A stretch of DNA of 64,000 nt, from positions 1-64,000 of the forward strand of contig QVQC01000007.1 of NCBI GenBank assembly GCA_003428585.1, given 5' to 3'. The translations under genes and the position numbers were made by a program. This document shows, piece after piece, positions 54,234 to 62,676 of this stretch (positions are counted from its first letter, which is position 1; each line of letters opens with the position of its first letter). The notes beneath the pieces were generated by a model that saw only the letters and a list, made by a program, of their open reading frames with translations, did no database searches and was not told the DNA's origin. This stretch comes from Nioella halotolerans (GTDB lineage: Bacteria; Pseudomonadota; Alphaproteobacteria; Rhodobacterales; Rhodobacteraceae).

Positions 54234-55094
54234 ATGCTGGACGAGGTTCACGAAACCCACGGTGACGGGATCGCCCCCGAGGTTGCGGGCGCGGAAACGC
54301 TGCTGGAGGTCAACAATATCGAGGTGATCTACAACCACGTGATCCTCGTGCTGAAGGGCGTGAGCCTGAAGGTGCCCAAGGGCGGCATCACCGCGCTTCT
54401 GGGCGGCAACGGCGCGGGCAAGACCACGACGCTGAAGGCGGTGTCCAACCTGCTGCATTCCGAACGCGGCGAGGTCACCAAGGGCAGCATCGTCTACCGC
54501 GGCGAGCGGGTGCAGGACCTGAGCCCCACCGACCTTGTCGAACGTGGCGTCATCCAGGTGATGGAAGGCCGTCATTGTTTCGAACACCTGACCGTCGAGG
54601 AGAACCTGCTGACCGGCGCCTATACGCGCAAGGACGGCAAGGGCGCGGTGAACGCGGATCTGGAGATGGTCTACACCTATTTCCCTCGCCTCAAGGAACG
54701 CCGCCGCAGCCAGGCCGGCTATACCTCGGGCGGGGAACAGCAGATGACGGCGATCGGCCGCGCGCTGATGAGCCGGCCCGAGACGATCCTGCTTGACGAG
54801 CCGTCGATGGGCCTTGCCCCGCAGCTTGTCGAACAGATCTTCGGGATCGTGAAATCGCTGAACGAGGAGCAGGGCTATACCTTCCTCCTGGCCGAGCAGA
54901 ACACCAACGTGGCGCTGCGCTTTGCGCATTACGGCTACATTCTCGAATCCGGGCGCGTGGTGATGGACGGCCCGGCGAAGGAGTTGCGCGAGAACCCGGA
55001 TGTGAAGGAGTTCTACCTCGGCATGTCCGACGAAGGGCGCAAGAGTTTCCGCAACGTGCGCAGCTACCGGCGGCGTAAGCGGTGGTTGAGCTGA
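54234..55094 (+). CDS. Branched-chain-type ABC transporter ATPase LivF
   Basis: This 286-residue ATPase has Walker A GGNGAGKTT (residues 57-65), signature YTSGGEQQMTAIGRAL and Walker B ILLDEPSMGLAP. It is longer at both ends than ordinary LivF proteins, with a 20-residue acidic N-terminal extension and a basic C-terminus (RSYRRRKRWLS). ATG 54234 has AAAGG upstream; a TTG nine bases earlier is possible. Its end lies against the start of the PaaK-like gene. Confidence 0.94.
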   Translation: MLDEVHETHGDGIAPEVAGAETLLEVNNIEVIYNHVILVLKGVSLKVPKGGITALLGGNGAGKTTTLKAVSNLLHSERGEVTKGSIVYRGERVQDLSPTDLVERGVIQVMEGRHCFEHLTVEENLLTGAYTRKDGKGAVNADLEMVYTYFPRLKERRRSQAGYTSGGEQQMTAIGRALMSRPETILLDEPSMGLAPQLVEQIFGIVKSLNEEQGYTFLLAEQNTNVALRFAHYGYILESGRVVMDGPAKELRENPDVKEFYLGMSDEGRKSFRNVRSYRRRKRWLS

Positions 55095-55108
55095 TGAGGG
55101 GCGAGCCA

Positions 55109-56326
55109 GTGACAGAATTCTTCGATTCCCTTGAAACACGCAGCGCCGACGAACGCGCCGCCGCGATTGCCAAGGCCCTGCCGGACCAGATCGCCCGGGC
55201 CAAGGCCCTGCCCGGCCAAGCCACGCGTCTGGCCGACGTGGACCCGGCGGCCATCACCGATGCCGCGGCCCTTGCCGCGCTGCCGGTCTTGCGCAAATCC
55301 GAGCTTGGCACCGCACAGGCCGCTGACGGGCCGCTTGGCGGGTTTGCCGGGCGGGCCAGCGGGTTCGCCCATATCTTCCAGAGCCCCGGCCCGATCTATG
55401 AACCGGGCGGTGTCAGCCACGACTGGTGGCGCATGGGGCGTTTCCTGCATGCCGCGGGCATTGGCACCGGCGATATCGTCCAGAACTGTTTCGGCTACCA
55501 CCTGACGCCCGCCGGCATGATCTTCGAGAACGGCGCGCGGGCCGTGGGCGCGACCGTGCTGCCCGCCGGCACCGGCCAGACAGAGTTGCAGGCGCGCGCC
55601 GCGCATGACATCGGCGTCACGGCCTATGCCGGCACGCCGGATTACCTGAAGGTGATCCTCGACAAGGCCGACCAGATGGGGTTGAGCCTGTCCATCACCA
55701 AGGCGGCGGTCGGGGGCGGGGCGCTGTTCCCCTCGCTCAGGCAGGACTACGCGGATCGCGGTATCGCCTGCCTGCAAAGCTATGCCACCGCGGATCTGGG
55801 CAACATCGCCTATGAAAGCGCGGCGATGGAGGGGATGATCGTCGATGAAGGCGTGATCGTGGAAATCGTGCGCCCCGGCACCGGTGACCCCGTGGCGCCG
55901 GGCGAGGTGGGCGAGGTCGTGGTCACCACGCTGAACCCCGACTACCCGCTGATCCGCTTTGCCACCGGTGACCTGTCGGCGGTGATGGCGGGGCAAAGCC
56001 CCTGCGGCCGCACCAACATGCGCATCAAGGGCTGGATGGGCCGCGCCGACCAGACCACCAAGATCAAGGGCATGTTCGTGCGCCCCGAACAGGTGGCCGA
56101 TCTGGTCGGGCGCCACGGCGAGGTGGCCCGCGCCCGCGTGATCGCCGACCGCGAGGGCGAGATGGACGTGATGCTGGTGCAACTGGAGACAACCGCCAGC
56201 GATGCAAGCGTTTATGAACAAACGGTGCTGGATACGTTAAAGTTAAGGGGGCGAATCGAGCTCGTTCCTGACGGATCCCTGCCGAATGACGGCAAAGTCA
56301 TAGAGGATCGACGCAGCTACGAATGA
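55109..56326 (+). CDS. PaaK-like AMP-ligase-fold protein with a non-canonical P-loop
   Basis: This 405-residue protein is related to phenylacetate-CoA ligases. Late motifs are intact: ATGDLS (286-288 TGD), GRADQTTKIKGMFVRPEQV (311 on) and a C-terminal NDGK (Lys396). The N-terminal P-loop TSGTTG is replaced by FQSPGPIYEPGG (90-101), and the A5 motif reads QSYATADLG. It may be a ligase with altered ATP binding, or not a ligase at all. Start candidates are GTG 55109 (GAGGGG upstream, MTEFFDSLETRS) and ATG 55094, which overlaps the livF stop. Confidence 0.8.
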   Translation: MTEFFDSLETRSADERAAAIAKALPDQIARAKALPGQATRLADVDPAAITDAAALAALPVLRKSELGTAQAADGPLGGFAGRASGFAHIFQSPGPIYEPGGVSHDWWRMGRFLHAAGIGTGDIVQNCFGYHLTPAGMIFENGARAVGATVLPAGTGQTELQARAAHDIGVTAYAGTPDYLKVILDKADQMGLSLSITKAAVGGGALFPSLRQDYADRGIACLQSYATADLGNIAYESAAMEGMIVDEGVIVEIVRPGTGDPVAPGEVGEVVVTTLNPDYPLIRFATGDLSAVMAGQSPCGRTNMRIKGWMGRADQTTKIKGMFVRPEQVADLVGRHGEVARARVIADREGEMDVMLVQLETTASDASVYEQTVLDTLKLRGRIELVPDGSLPNDGKVIEDRRSYE

Positions 56327-56360
56327 TCTCGGGCCGCCCCTTTTGAAGGAGGTTCAAGCC

Positions 56361-58424
56361 ATGAGATCCATTGCCAAGGCGCTTTTGTTGATGAGCGTTG
56401 CCCTGCCAGCCGGGGCCGATACGGCCCTTGTCGTCGGCAGCGTCGATGAGGCCGCCACGTCGAGTTACGGCGCCCCGCGCTACCTTGGCACGGGGTTCGC
56501 GCCGCTCGATCACGCCGGGTTCGACCTGCTGACGGCGATAGACGCCGATGCCGCCGCCTTGCGCGGGCTGGTGTCGCGGCTGGTCTCCGCCGAGGAAGAG
56601 GAACGGCTGCTGATCGCGCTGTCCGGGCGGTTCGTGCATTTCGACGGCTGGACGTGGTTCCTTGGCCGCGACGCGGGCGAGGTGGATCTTGGCACGGTGC
56701 CGGGCGCCGGTCTGCCGGTGCAATTGCTGATGGATTACGCCGCTGCCTCGCCGGCGCGCACGGTGATCCTGTTGGCGCCGGAGGATCAGGGGGTGCCGCT
56801 GGGGGCCGGGCTGACCGAAGGCATCGGCGCCATGGAGGTGCCCGAGGGGCTTACCGTGGCGACGGGGCATCCCGCCTCCGTCGCGCGGTTCCTGCGCAGC
56901 GATCTCCTGCAACCGGGACTGTCGATCCGCGATGCCTTTGCGCGTGCGCCGGGGCTGAGCGTGCTTGCGATTCACGACCCAGGTGCGCCCTTCGTGCCGG
57001 CGCCCGTTCAAACGCCGCAGGTGCCGCCTGCGGAGCAATCCTACTGGGAGGCGATGGCGACGCTGGACAATCCTTTTGCCTATCGCGCCTACCTCAACCG
57101 CTACCCAAACGGCTTTTACGCCGCCGAGGCGCGCGCGCGGATCGCCGCGCTGGCCCCGCCGGAGCCGGAACTGACGCCGCAGGAACTGGAACAGGCGCTT
57201 GATCTCAGCCGGTCGCAGAAACGCGATATCCAGAGTGATCTGGCGGTGCTGGGCTTTTACGACGCGGGGATCGACGGGATCTTCGGGCGTGGCACGCGCG
57301 GCGGGATCGAGGCGTGGCAACGGGTCAACGGGCTGGCGGTGACGGGCTACGTTGACGCGGCGCAGATCACCCGGCTGGGTGACCAGGCCGATGTGCGCCG
57401 CGAGGAGTTGCGCGCGCAGGACCGGGCCTATTGGACCCAGACCGGACAGGGGCAGGACGAGGCGGGGCTGCGCGCTTACCTCGACCGTTACCCCGGCGGC
57501 GAGTATTCCGAGCTGGCGCGCCAGCGGCTGGCGGAAATCGAGGCGGAACAGGAAAGCCGGGCCGACCGGGCCTACTGGAACCAGATCGGGCGCGGGCAGG
57601 ACGAGGCCGGGTTGCGCGCCTACCTTGACCGCTATCCCAATGGCGAGTTCTCGCAGTTGGCGCGGCAGCGTCTGAACAGCCTCCTTGCGCAGCGCGAAAG
57701 CGAGGCATGGCGCCTTGCACAGTCGCGCGACAGCATCCAGGGCTATCGCGTTTACCTTAACGACTATCCGAACGGTCCCAATGCCGGCGCGGCCCGGCAG
57801 CGGCTGGCGCAATTGCAGCAGGCCGCGGGGGAACCGGCGGCATGGCAGCAGGCACAGGGCGCCGACACGGTCGCGGGATATCGGCGCTACCTGAACGAGT
57901 ATCCGGGCGGTCCGAACGCGGAGGAGGCCCGGCGGCGGATCCGGGCCATCGAGGTGGATGATCGGGCATGGCAGCAGGCGCAGTCGCGCGACACGATCCC
58001 GGCCTATCGCGATTACCTCAACAGGTTTTCCACACCGCGCCACCGTCAAGCCGCGCTCGACCGGATCGACGCGATCCAGTCCGACAACGAAGCTTGGCAG
58101 CAGGCGCAGGCGGCCGATACCGTGCAGGGCTACCGGCGCTATTTGCAGGCCTTTCCGAACGGTCGTCACGCCGCCGAGGCACGGCAGCGGCTGAATGATC
58201 TTCAGGGAAATGGCGGTGGCTCGACCGGGTCCATCCCGCTCGAGCTGCAACTGGTGATGCGTCCGCTCACGCGGCTTGGCCTGCTTGGCCCGGATCCAAC
58301 CGCCGAGGATGTGCGCGAGGCGCTGCGCGTGTTTCAGCGCAACAACAACCTGCCCGTCACGGGCACGCCCGACAGGGCGACAACGGCGCTGTTGGCGATT
58401 GGCGGCATTCTGGGCGGCAACTGA
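56361..58424 (+). CDS. Secreted protein: caspase-like (degenerate) domain, two peptidoglycan-binding domains, seven repeats
   Basis: This 687-residue exported protein has a signal peptide (about 1-19). Residues 20-205 follow the caspase-like C14 pattern (TALVVGSVDE, then LIALSGRFVHFDGWTWFLG, then VILLAPED). However, the catalytic His position is Arg90 and the Cys position is Pro140, so it should be inactive. Peptidoglycan-binding-type domains lie at about 285-338 and 625-680. Seven ~38-residue repeats of the form AWxxA...YRxYLxxYPxGxxAxxARxRL fill the rest (one before and six after the first such domain). AAGGAGG gives a perfect start. It is probably an envelope scaffold. Confidence 0.78.
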   Translation: MRSIAKALLLMSVALPAGADTALVVGSVDEAATSSYGAPRYLGTGFAPLDHAGFDLLTAIDADAAALRGLVSRLVSAEEEERLLIALSGRFVHFDGWTWFLGRDAGEVDLGTVPGAGLPVQLLMDYAAASPARTVILLAPEDQGVPLGAGLTEGIGAMEVPEGLTVATGHPASVARFLRSDLLQPGLSIRDAFARAPGLSVLAIHDPGAPFVPAPVQTPQVPPAEQSYWEAMATLDNPFAYRAYLNRYPNGFYAAEARARIAALAPPEPELTPQELEQALDLSRSQKRDIQSDLAVLGFYDAGIDGIFGRGTRGGIEAWQRVNGLAVTGYVDAAQITRLGDQADVRREELRAQDRAYWTQTGQGQDEAGLRAYLDRYPGGEYSELARQRLAEIEAEQESRADRAYWNQIGRGQDEAGLRAYLDRYPNGEFSQLARQRLNSLLAQRESEAWRLAQSRDSIQGYRVYLNDYPNGPNAGAARQRLAQLQQAAGEPAAWQQAQGADTVAGYRRYLNEYPGGPNAEEARRRIRAIEVDDRAWQQAQSRDTIPAYRDYLNRFSTPRHRQAALDRIDAIQSDNEAWQQAQAADTVQGYRRYLQAFPNGRHAAEARQRLNDLQGNGGGSTGSIPLELQLVMRPLTRLGLLGPDPTAEDVREALRVFQRNNNLPVTGTPDRATTALLAIGGILGGN

Positions 58425-58435
58425 GCGTCACACGA

Positions 58436-58469
58436 AAAACGCCGCGGGGACCATGACCCGCGGCGTTTT
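58436..58469. terminator. Bidirectional terminator between the repeat protein and rpmJ
   Basis: A perfect 13-bp stem (AAAACGCCGCGGG / CCCGCGGCGTTTT) with an 8-nt loop lies between two convergent genes. It carries a U-tract on both strands. Confidence 0.9.
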
Positions 58470-58490
58470 CCCCTGGAGGTTTTCGACCGT

Positions 58491-58616
58491 TCAGCCCTGG
58501 CGGGCCTTGAAACGGCGCTGCGTCTTGTTGATCACGTAGACACGGCCCTTGCGGCGCACGACGCGGCAATCGCGGTGGCGCTGCTTGAGCGAGCGGAGCG
58601 AGTTCTTGACCTTCAT
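58491..58616 (-). CDS. rpmJ: 50S ribosomal protein L36
   Basis: This 41-residue protein begins [20 protein letters not shown] and continues [21 protein letters not shown]. It is the alphaproteobacterial L36 that stands outside the spc operon. It is the zinc-free type, as only one Cys (residue 17) remains of the usual four ligands. A clear GGAG precedes the ATG. It ends 22 bases from the bidirectional terminator. Confidence 0.96.
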   Translation of the reverse strand: MKVKNSLRSLKQRHRDCRVVRRKGRVYVINKTQRRFKARQG

Positions 58617-58682
58617 CGGTCGTCTCCTTCGTCGCGGCGCGGCGGTGCGCCTTCGGGTTGGCCCCTTGTTGCCAAGGGAAAA

Positions 58683-58757
<75 letters not shown>

Positions 58758-58824
58758 GGTGAAATGCAGGAAACGGGAGTGACACAAAAAGCCACCCGCA
58801 GCCCCTGCCACGATGGGTAGGCGG

Positions 58825-58853
58825 TCTATAAAAGGAGTCGCTAAGGTGTTCAA
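58825..58853 (-). promoter_or_regulatory. Sigma70-type promoter of tRNA-Val
   Basis: On the minus strand TTGAAC (-35) and TATAGA (-10) are separated by exactly 17 bases. Transcription would start near 58818, about 60 bases before the mature tRNA. Read-through could reach rpmJ. Confidence 0.72.
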
Positions 58854-58893
58854 GGGCTTTTGACACCGCAAATTTCGGGTAATGATGAAGGTC

Positions 58894-59772
58894 ATGAGCG
58901 AAACCGCCGAATACCGCAGCGCCTACCGGTTGGAACGGCCCGAAACCCGGGTCGGATCGGTCATCGTGGCGTCACCGCATTCGGGGCGGCACTATCCGTG
59001 GGGTTTCATCCGCCGCACGATGCTCGATGAACGCGCGATCCGGTCGTCCGAGGATGCCTTCGTCGACATGCTGGTCGCCGGGGCGCCCGCGCTGGGCGCG
59101 CCATTGCTGGCCGCGGAATACCCGCGCGCTTTCCTCGACCTCAACCGCGCCCCGGACGAGCTTGATCCGGCGGTGATCGACGGCGTGCCGCGCAGCGCGA
59201 TCAACCCGCGCATCAGTTCCGGCCTCGGGGTGATCCCGCGCGTGGTGGCGGGGGGGCGGGTGATCTATCGCGGTAAGCTGTCGCGCGCCGAAGCGGAGGA
59301 GCGCGTCGCGCGGATCTGGCATCCCTATCACGCCTGCCTCGAATCGCTGGTGCAGGAGGCGCTGACCGGGACCGGCGAGGCGGTGCTGCTCGATTTCCAC
59401 TCGATGCCGCACGAGGCGCTTGACGCCGTCGCGCGCAAACCCGGCCAACCCCGGCCCGAAGTGGTGCTTGGCGACCGGTTCGGTGCCTCTGCCTCCGGGC
59501 ATGTCATGGACCGGCTGGAGGCGGCATTTTCGGCGGCCGGCCTCACCGTCAGCCGCAACACCCCCTTCGCGGGGGCCTATATCGCGCAGCATTACGGGCG
59601 CCCCTCGCGCGGACGCCACGCGGTGCAGGTGGAGATCGACCGGTCGCTCTACATGAACGAACGGTTGATCCGCCCCACTGGCAATTTCCAGACCGTAAAG
59701 CGCCTGATCACCGGGGTTCTGGCGCGGATGATCGCGGGCGAAGGTGGTGCGCTGCCCATGGCGGCGGAATAG
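58894..59772 (+). CDS. N-formylglutamate amidohydrolase family protein
   Basis: This 292-residue enzyme family hydrolyses N-formylglutamate in histidine degradation. Family blocks are VIVASPHSGRHYP near the N-terminus, the AEYPRAFLDLNR strand, LLDFHSMPH (metal-site His) and the C-terminal VEIDRSLYMNE. No hut genes are nearby, so it may act on another N-formyl or N-acyl amino acid. Start 58894 has GAAGG upstream. It meets dinB tail to tail with a 2-base gap. Confidence 0.88.
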   Translation: MSETAEYRSAYRLERPETRVGSVIVASPHSGRHYPWGFIRRTMLDERAIRSSEDAFVDMLVAGAPALGAPLLAAEYPRAFLDLNRAPDELDPAVIDGVPRSAINPRISSGLGVIPRVVAGGRVIYRGKLSRAEAEERVARIWHPYHACLESLVQEALTGTGEAVLLDFHSMPHEALDAVARKPGQPRPEVVLGDRFGASASGHVMDRLEAAFSAAGLTVSRNTPFAGAYIAQHYGRPSRGRHAVQVEIDRSLYMNERLIRPTGNFQTVKRLITGVLARMIAGEGGALPMAAE

Positions 59773-59774
59773 GG

Positions 59775-61028
59775 TCAGCGCAGCGACCGCCCCTTGACGA
59801 TGGCATCGCGGCCAAAGCGTTGCCGGATCGCGTCGCTGGCACGTTCGACCTTGATGCGCGTGGCCTCCTGCGGGTCAAGCAGGTTGCCGCTGCGGTCGGA
59901 CTGGTCGGCTGGCACCAGATCCGACAGGCCGACGCCGATCAGGCGGTAGGGGGTCGCGTGCGGCTCGGCGTCGAAGAGATCGCGCGCTGCGCGGTAGATG
60001 CGGTCGGCGATCTGCGTGGCATCGGTCAGGCTGCGACGCCGCGTGATCAGCTTGAAATCGGCGCGCTTGAGCTTCAGCACGACGACGCGCCCGCCGATGC
60101 CCTTGGCCTTGAGCCGGTCGCTGACCTTTTCCGAGAGCCGCCAAAGGTGCCCGTCCAGAAGATCGGGGTCGCCGGTGTCCTCCGCGAAGGTTGTTTCAGA
60201 GGACAGGCTTTTCATCGGAGCGTTTCGCGTCACGCGGCGCCTGTCCTGCCCACGGGCGAGGTGCCAGAGGCGGTCGCCCATCGACCCGAAACGTGCCACC
60301 AGATCCTCCCGGTTCCAGCGGCGCAGGTCGGCGATGGTGCGGATGCCGGCCTTGTCGAGCGCGGCCTGCCCGGCCTCGCCGATGCCCCAGATCAGGCGCA
60401 CGGGCTTATCGGCAAGGAATTCCATCGTCTGGGCCTGCCCGATCACCGAGAAGCCGCGCGGCTTGTCGAGGTCGGAGGCGATCTTGGCGAGGAACTTGTT
60501 GTGCGACAGTCCGATCGACCCGGTGATCCCCAGTTCCTGCTGCATGCGTTTGACCAGCCGGGCCAGCATCACCGCCGGCGCCTGCCCGTGCAGCCGGGCG
60601 GTGCCCGACAGATCGAGGAACGCCTCGTCCAGCGACAGGGGCTCGATGGCCGGGGTCATCTCCTCCATCATCGTGCGGATCTGACGCGAGACGTCGGCGT
60701 AGACCTCCATCCGTCCACGCACCACCACCGCCTCGGGGCACAGTTGCAACGCCTTGAACATCGGCATGGCCGAACGCACCCCCTTGATGCGCGCGATATA
60801 GCAGGCGGTGGACACGACACCGCGCCGTCCGCCGCCGATGATGACCGGCTTGTCGCGCAGGTCCGGGTTGTCGCGCTTCTCGACACTGGCATAGAAGGCG
60901 TCGCAATCCATGTGCGCGATGGACAGGTCGAAAAGTTCGGGGTGCGATACGATGCGCGGCCGCCCGCAGGCGGGGCAGCGGGTGCCGGTTTCGAACGTGG
61001 TCAGGCAGTCACGGCAGAGGGCGGGCAT
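59775..61028 (-). CDS. dinB: DNA polymerase IV (Y-family) with N-terminal zinc motif
   Basis: This 417-residue translesion polymerase has catalytic acids in AHMDCDAFYASVE (Asp41, Asp43) and SLDEAFLDLSG. The steric-gate aromatic pair FY follows the first motif. The N-terminus adds a C4-type motif, CRDC then CPAC, which is characteristic of the Rhodobacterales version. Helix-hairpin and little-finger domains follow. I found no GTTC-N7-GTTC LexA box in the 100 bases upstream, so SOS control is not evident. Confidence 0.95.
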   Translation of the reverse strand: MPALCRDCLTTFETGTRCPACGRPRIVSHPELFDLSIAHMDCDAFYASVEKRDNPDLRDKPVIIGGGRRGVVSTACYIARIKGVRSAMPMFKALQLCPEAVVVRGRMEVYADVSRQIRTMMEEMTPAIEPLSLDEAFLDLSGTARLHGQAPAVMLARLVKRMQQELGITGSIGLSHNKFLAKIASDLDKPRGFSVIGQAQTMEFLADKPVRLIWGIGEAGQAALDKAGIRTIADLRRWNREDLVARFGSMGDRLWHLARGQDRRRVTRNAPMKSLSSETTFAEDTGDPDLLDGHLWRLSEKVSDRLKAKGIGGRVVVLKLKRADFKLITRRRSLTDATQIADRIYRAARDLFDAEPHATPYRLIGVGLSDLVPADQSDRSGNLLDPQEATRIKVERASDAIRQRFGRDAIVKGRSLR

Positions 61029-61130
61029 GGGGTTCGTGCTTGTGCGGGGCGGGGTCGGTCGCTTAAGTGCAGATATCGCATTTAAAGACCCCGAAGCATA
61101 GACTGCCGAATGAAGAACGAGGATAGGGCC

Positions 61131-62027
61131 ATGAACGATATCGACACCTTGATTGACACCATTGTCGGCGGCAACCTGGTGATCCTTCTCTTGGCGGGGT
61201 TCATCCTGCTGAGCATCTACCTCGGCATACGGATCGTCCCGCAAAGCGAGAAATACGTCGTCGAACGCTTTGGACGGCTGCACAGCGTGCTGGGGCCGGG
61301 GATCAATTTCATCATCCCCTTCCTCGACCGCGTGGCGCACAAGATTTCCATCCTTGAACGTCAGTTGCCGAATGCCAGCCAAGACGCGATCACCAAGGAC
61401 AACGTGTTGGTGCAGATCGACACATCGGTGTTCTACCGCATCCTTGAACCCGAAAAGACGGTCTACCGCATCCGCGACGTGGATGGCGCGATTTCCACGA
61501 CGGTGGCCGGGATCGTGCGCGCCGAGATGGGCAAGATGGACCTCGACGAGGTGCAATCGAACCGCTCCGCCCTGATCGGCGAGATCAAGAAAAGCGTCGA
61601 GGACGCCGTCGATGCCTGGGGGATCGAGGTGACGCGGGCCGAGATCCTGGATGTCAATCTCGACCAGGCCACGCGCGACGCGATGCTGCAGCAGCTCAAC
61701 GCCGAGCGGGCCCGCCGCGCGCAGGTGACCGAGGCCGAGGGCGCCAAGCGCGCCGTCGAACTGAACGCCGATGCGGATCTTTACGCCGCGCAGCGGGCTG
61801 CCGAAGCACGCAAGGTGCAGGCCGATGCCGAAGCCTATGCTACCCGGGTCGTGGCCGAGGCGATTGCCGAGAACGGGCTGGAAGCGGCGCAATACCAGAT
61901 TGCGTTGAAACAGGTGGAGGCCATCGCGCAGGTGGCGCAGGGGCAGGGATCCCAGACGGTGGTTGTCCCCGCCGATGCCGCCGATGCCTTCGGCAAGGCC
62001 TTCGGGATGCTGAAAGGGCGCGGCTGA
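61131..62027 (+). CDS. Stomatin/prohibitin-like SPFH protein (QmcA type)
   Basis: This 298-residue membrane-anchored protein has one N-terminal hydrophobic segment (about 16-38). An SPFH/band-7 domain follows (IRIVPQSEKYVVERFGRLHSVLGPG, split by family spacing, then LERQLPNASQDAITKDNV). A long Ala/Glu-rich coiled coil closes the protein. Such proteins form large ring assemblies that organise membrane microdomains. It is translationally coupled (TGATG) to an NfeD gene, the usual bacterial pairing. GAGGATAGG precedes the ATG at 61131. Confidence 0.93.
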   Translation: MNDIDTLIDTIVGGNLVILLLAGFILLSIYLGIRIVPQSEKYVVERFGRLHSVLGPGINFIIPFLDRVAHKISILERQLPNASQDAITKDNVLVQIDTSVFYRILEPEKTVYRIRDVDGAISTTVAGIVRAEMGKMDLDEVQSNRSALIGEIKKSVEDAVDAWGIEVTRAEILDVNLDQATRDAMLQQLNAERARRAQVTEAEGAKRAVELNADADLYAAQRAAEARKVQADAEAYATRVVAEAIAENGLEAAQYQIALKQVEAIAQVAQGQGSQTVVVPADAADAFGKAFGMLKGRG

Positions 62028-62317
62028 TGGACCTGTGGGCCGAATGGTGGGTCTGGGGGGCCGCGGCGATCGTCTTGGCCATCGGCGAGGTGATCCTGCC
62101 CAGCTTCGTCCTGCTGGGCTTCGGGATCGGTGCCGGGGCAATGGCGGCGCTGTTGCTGTTCGGGGGCGGCGTGGCGGACTTCGTCGCCGGATCGATCCCC
62201 GTCACGATCCTGTCCTACGCCATCGTGTCGCTTGTCGCGTGGCTGTTGCTGCGCCGGTTTCTCGGGGTCTATCGCGGGCAGGTCAGGACCTTCGACCACG
62301 ATATCAACGACGACTGA
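62027..62317 (+). CDS. NfeD-family membrane protein (short form)
   Basis: This 96-residue protein has about three membrane helices and is the short NfeD1b type without the serine-protease domain. The hallmark start WAEWWVWGAAAIVLAIGEVILPSF and the FGIGAGAMAALLL segment are clear. The C-terminal OB-fold of longer NfeD proteins is absent. It is the partner of the SPFH protein whose stop overlaps its start by one base. Confidence 0.88.
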   Translation: MDLWAEWWVWGAAAIVLAIGEVILPSFVLLGFGIGAGAMAALLLFGGGVADFVAGSIPVTILSYAIVSLVAWLLLRRFLGVYRGQVRTFDHDINDD

Positions 62318-62349
62318 CCCTGCGCGCGCCGGTGCGTCAGGCTTGTGCG

Positions 62350-62676
62350 TCAGGCTTGGCTTTCGCGCTCAAGGTAGGCGCGCAGTTCCTCGGCCTCGTG
62401 CCGGGCCTCGCGCAAGCCCTCCATGGCGGCGCGCAGTTCCGCCTCGGTCTGCGAAATCTGCGCGGTCAGTTCCGCCTCGCGGTGTTGCAGGTAGGAAATC
62501 GCCTGATCGCGGGTTTCCTCTGCATCGTGCAGGGCCTTGGCCATCTCCTCCAGTTCGTTCATGTCCACGCCGGACACGCGGGTCAGGCGATGCACCAGCC
62601 AGTTGGCAAACCAGCCTAGCGCGAAGGCCACGAAAAGGATGATGGCGATGACGACGATGAATTCGGTTCGGTTCAT
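62350..62676 (-). CDS. Single-pass membrane protein with coiled coil, function unknown
   Basis: This 108-residue protein has one N-terminal membrane helix (about 6-27, IVVIAIILFVAFALGWFANWL) and a long charged coiled coil (about 40-105). I do not recognise a named family. Its start overlaps the stop of the OmpA-family gene by ATGA, so it is translated with it and may be an inner-membrane partner linked to the envelope. Confidence 0.75.
   Translation of the reverse strand: MNRTEFIVVIAIILFVAFALGWFANWLVHRLTRVSGVDMNELEEMAKALHDAEETRDQAISYLQHREAELTAQISQTEAELRAAMEGLREARHEAEELRAYLERESQA

Noticed and set aside
58663..58678. A CCCTTG/CAAGGG stem downstream of tRNA-Val as a terminator
   Set aside because: It has a 6-bp stem without a following U-tract on the transcribed strand, so it is too weak to call.
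61029..61130. A possible LexA box before dinB
   Set aside because: No GTTC-N7-GTTC or similar direct repeat is present, so SOS control cannot be claimed.
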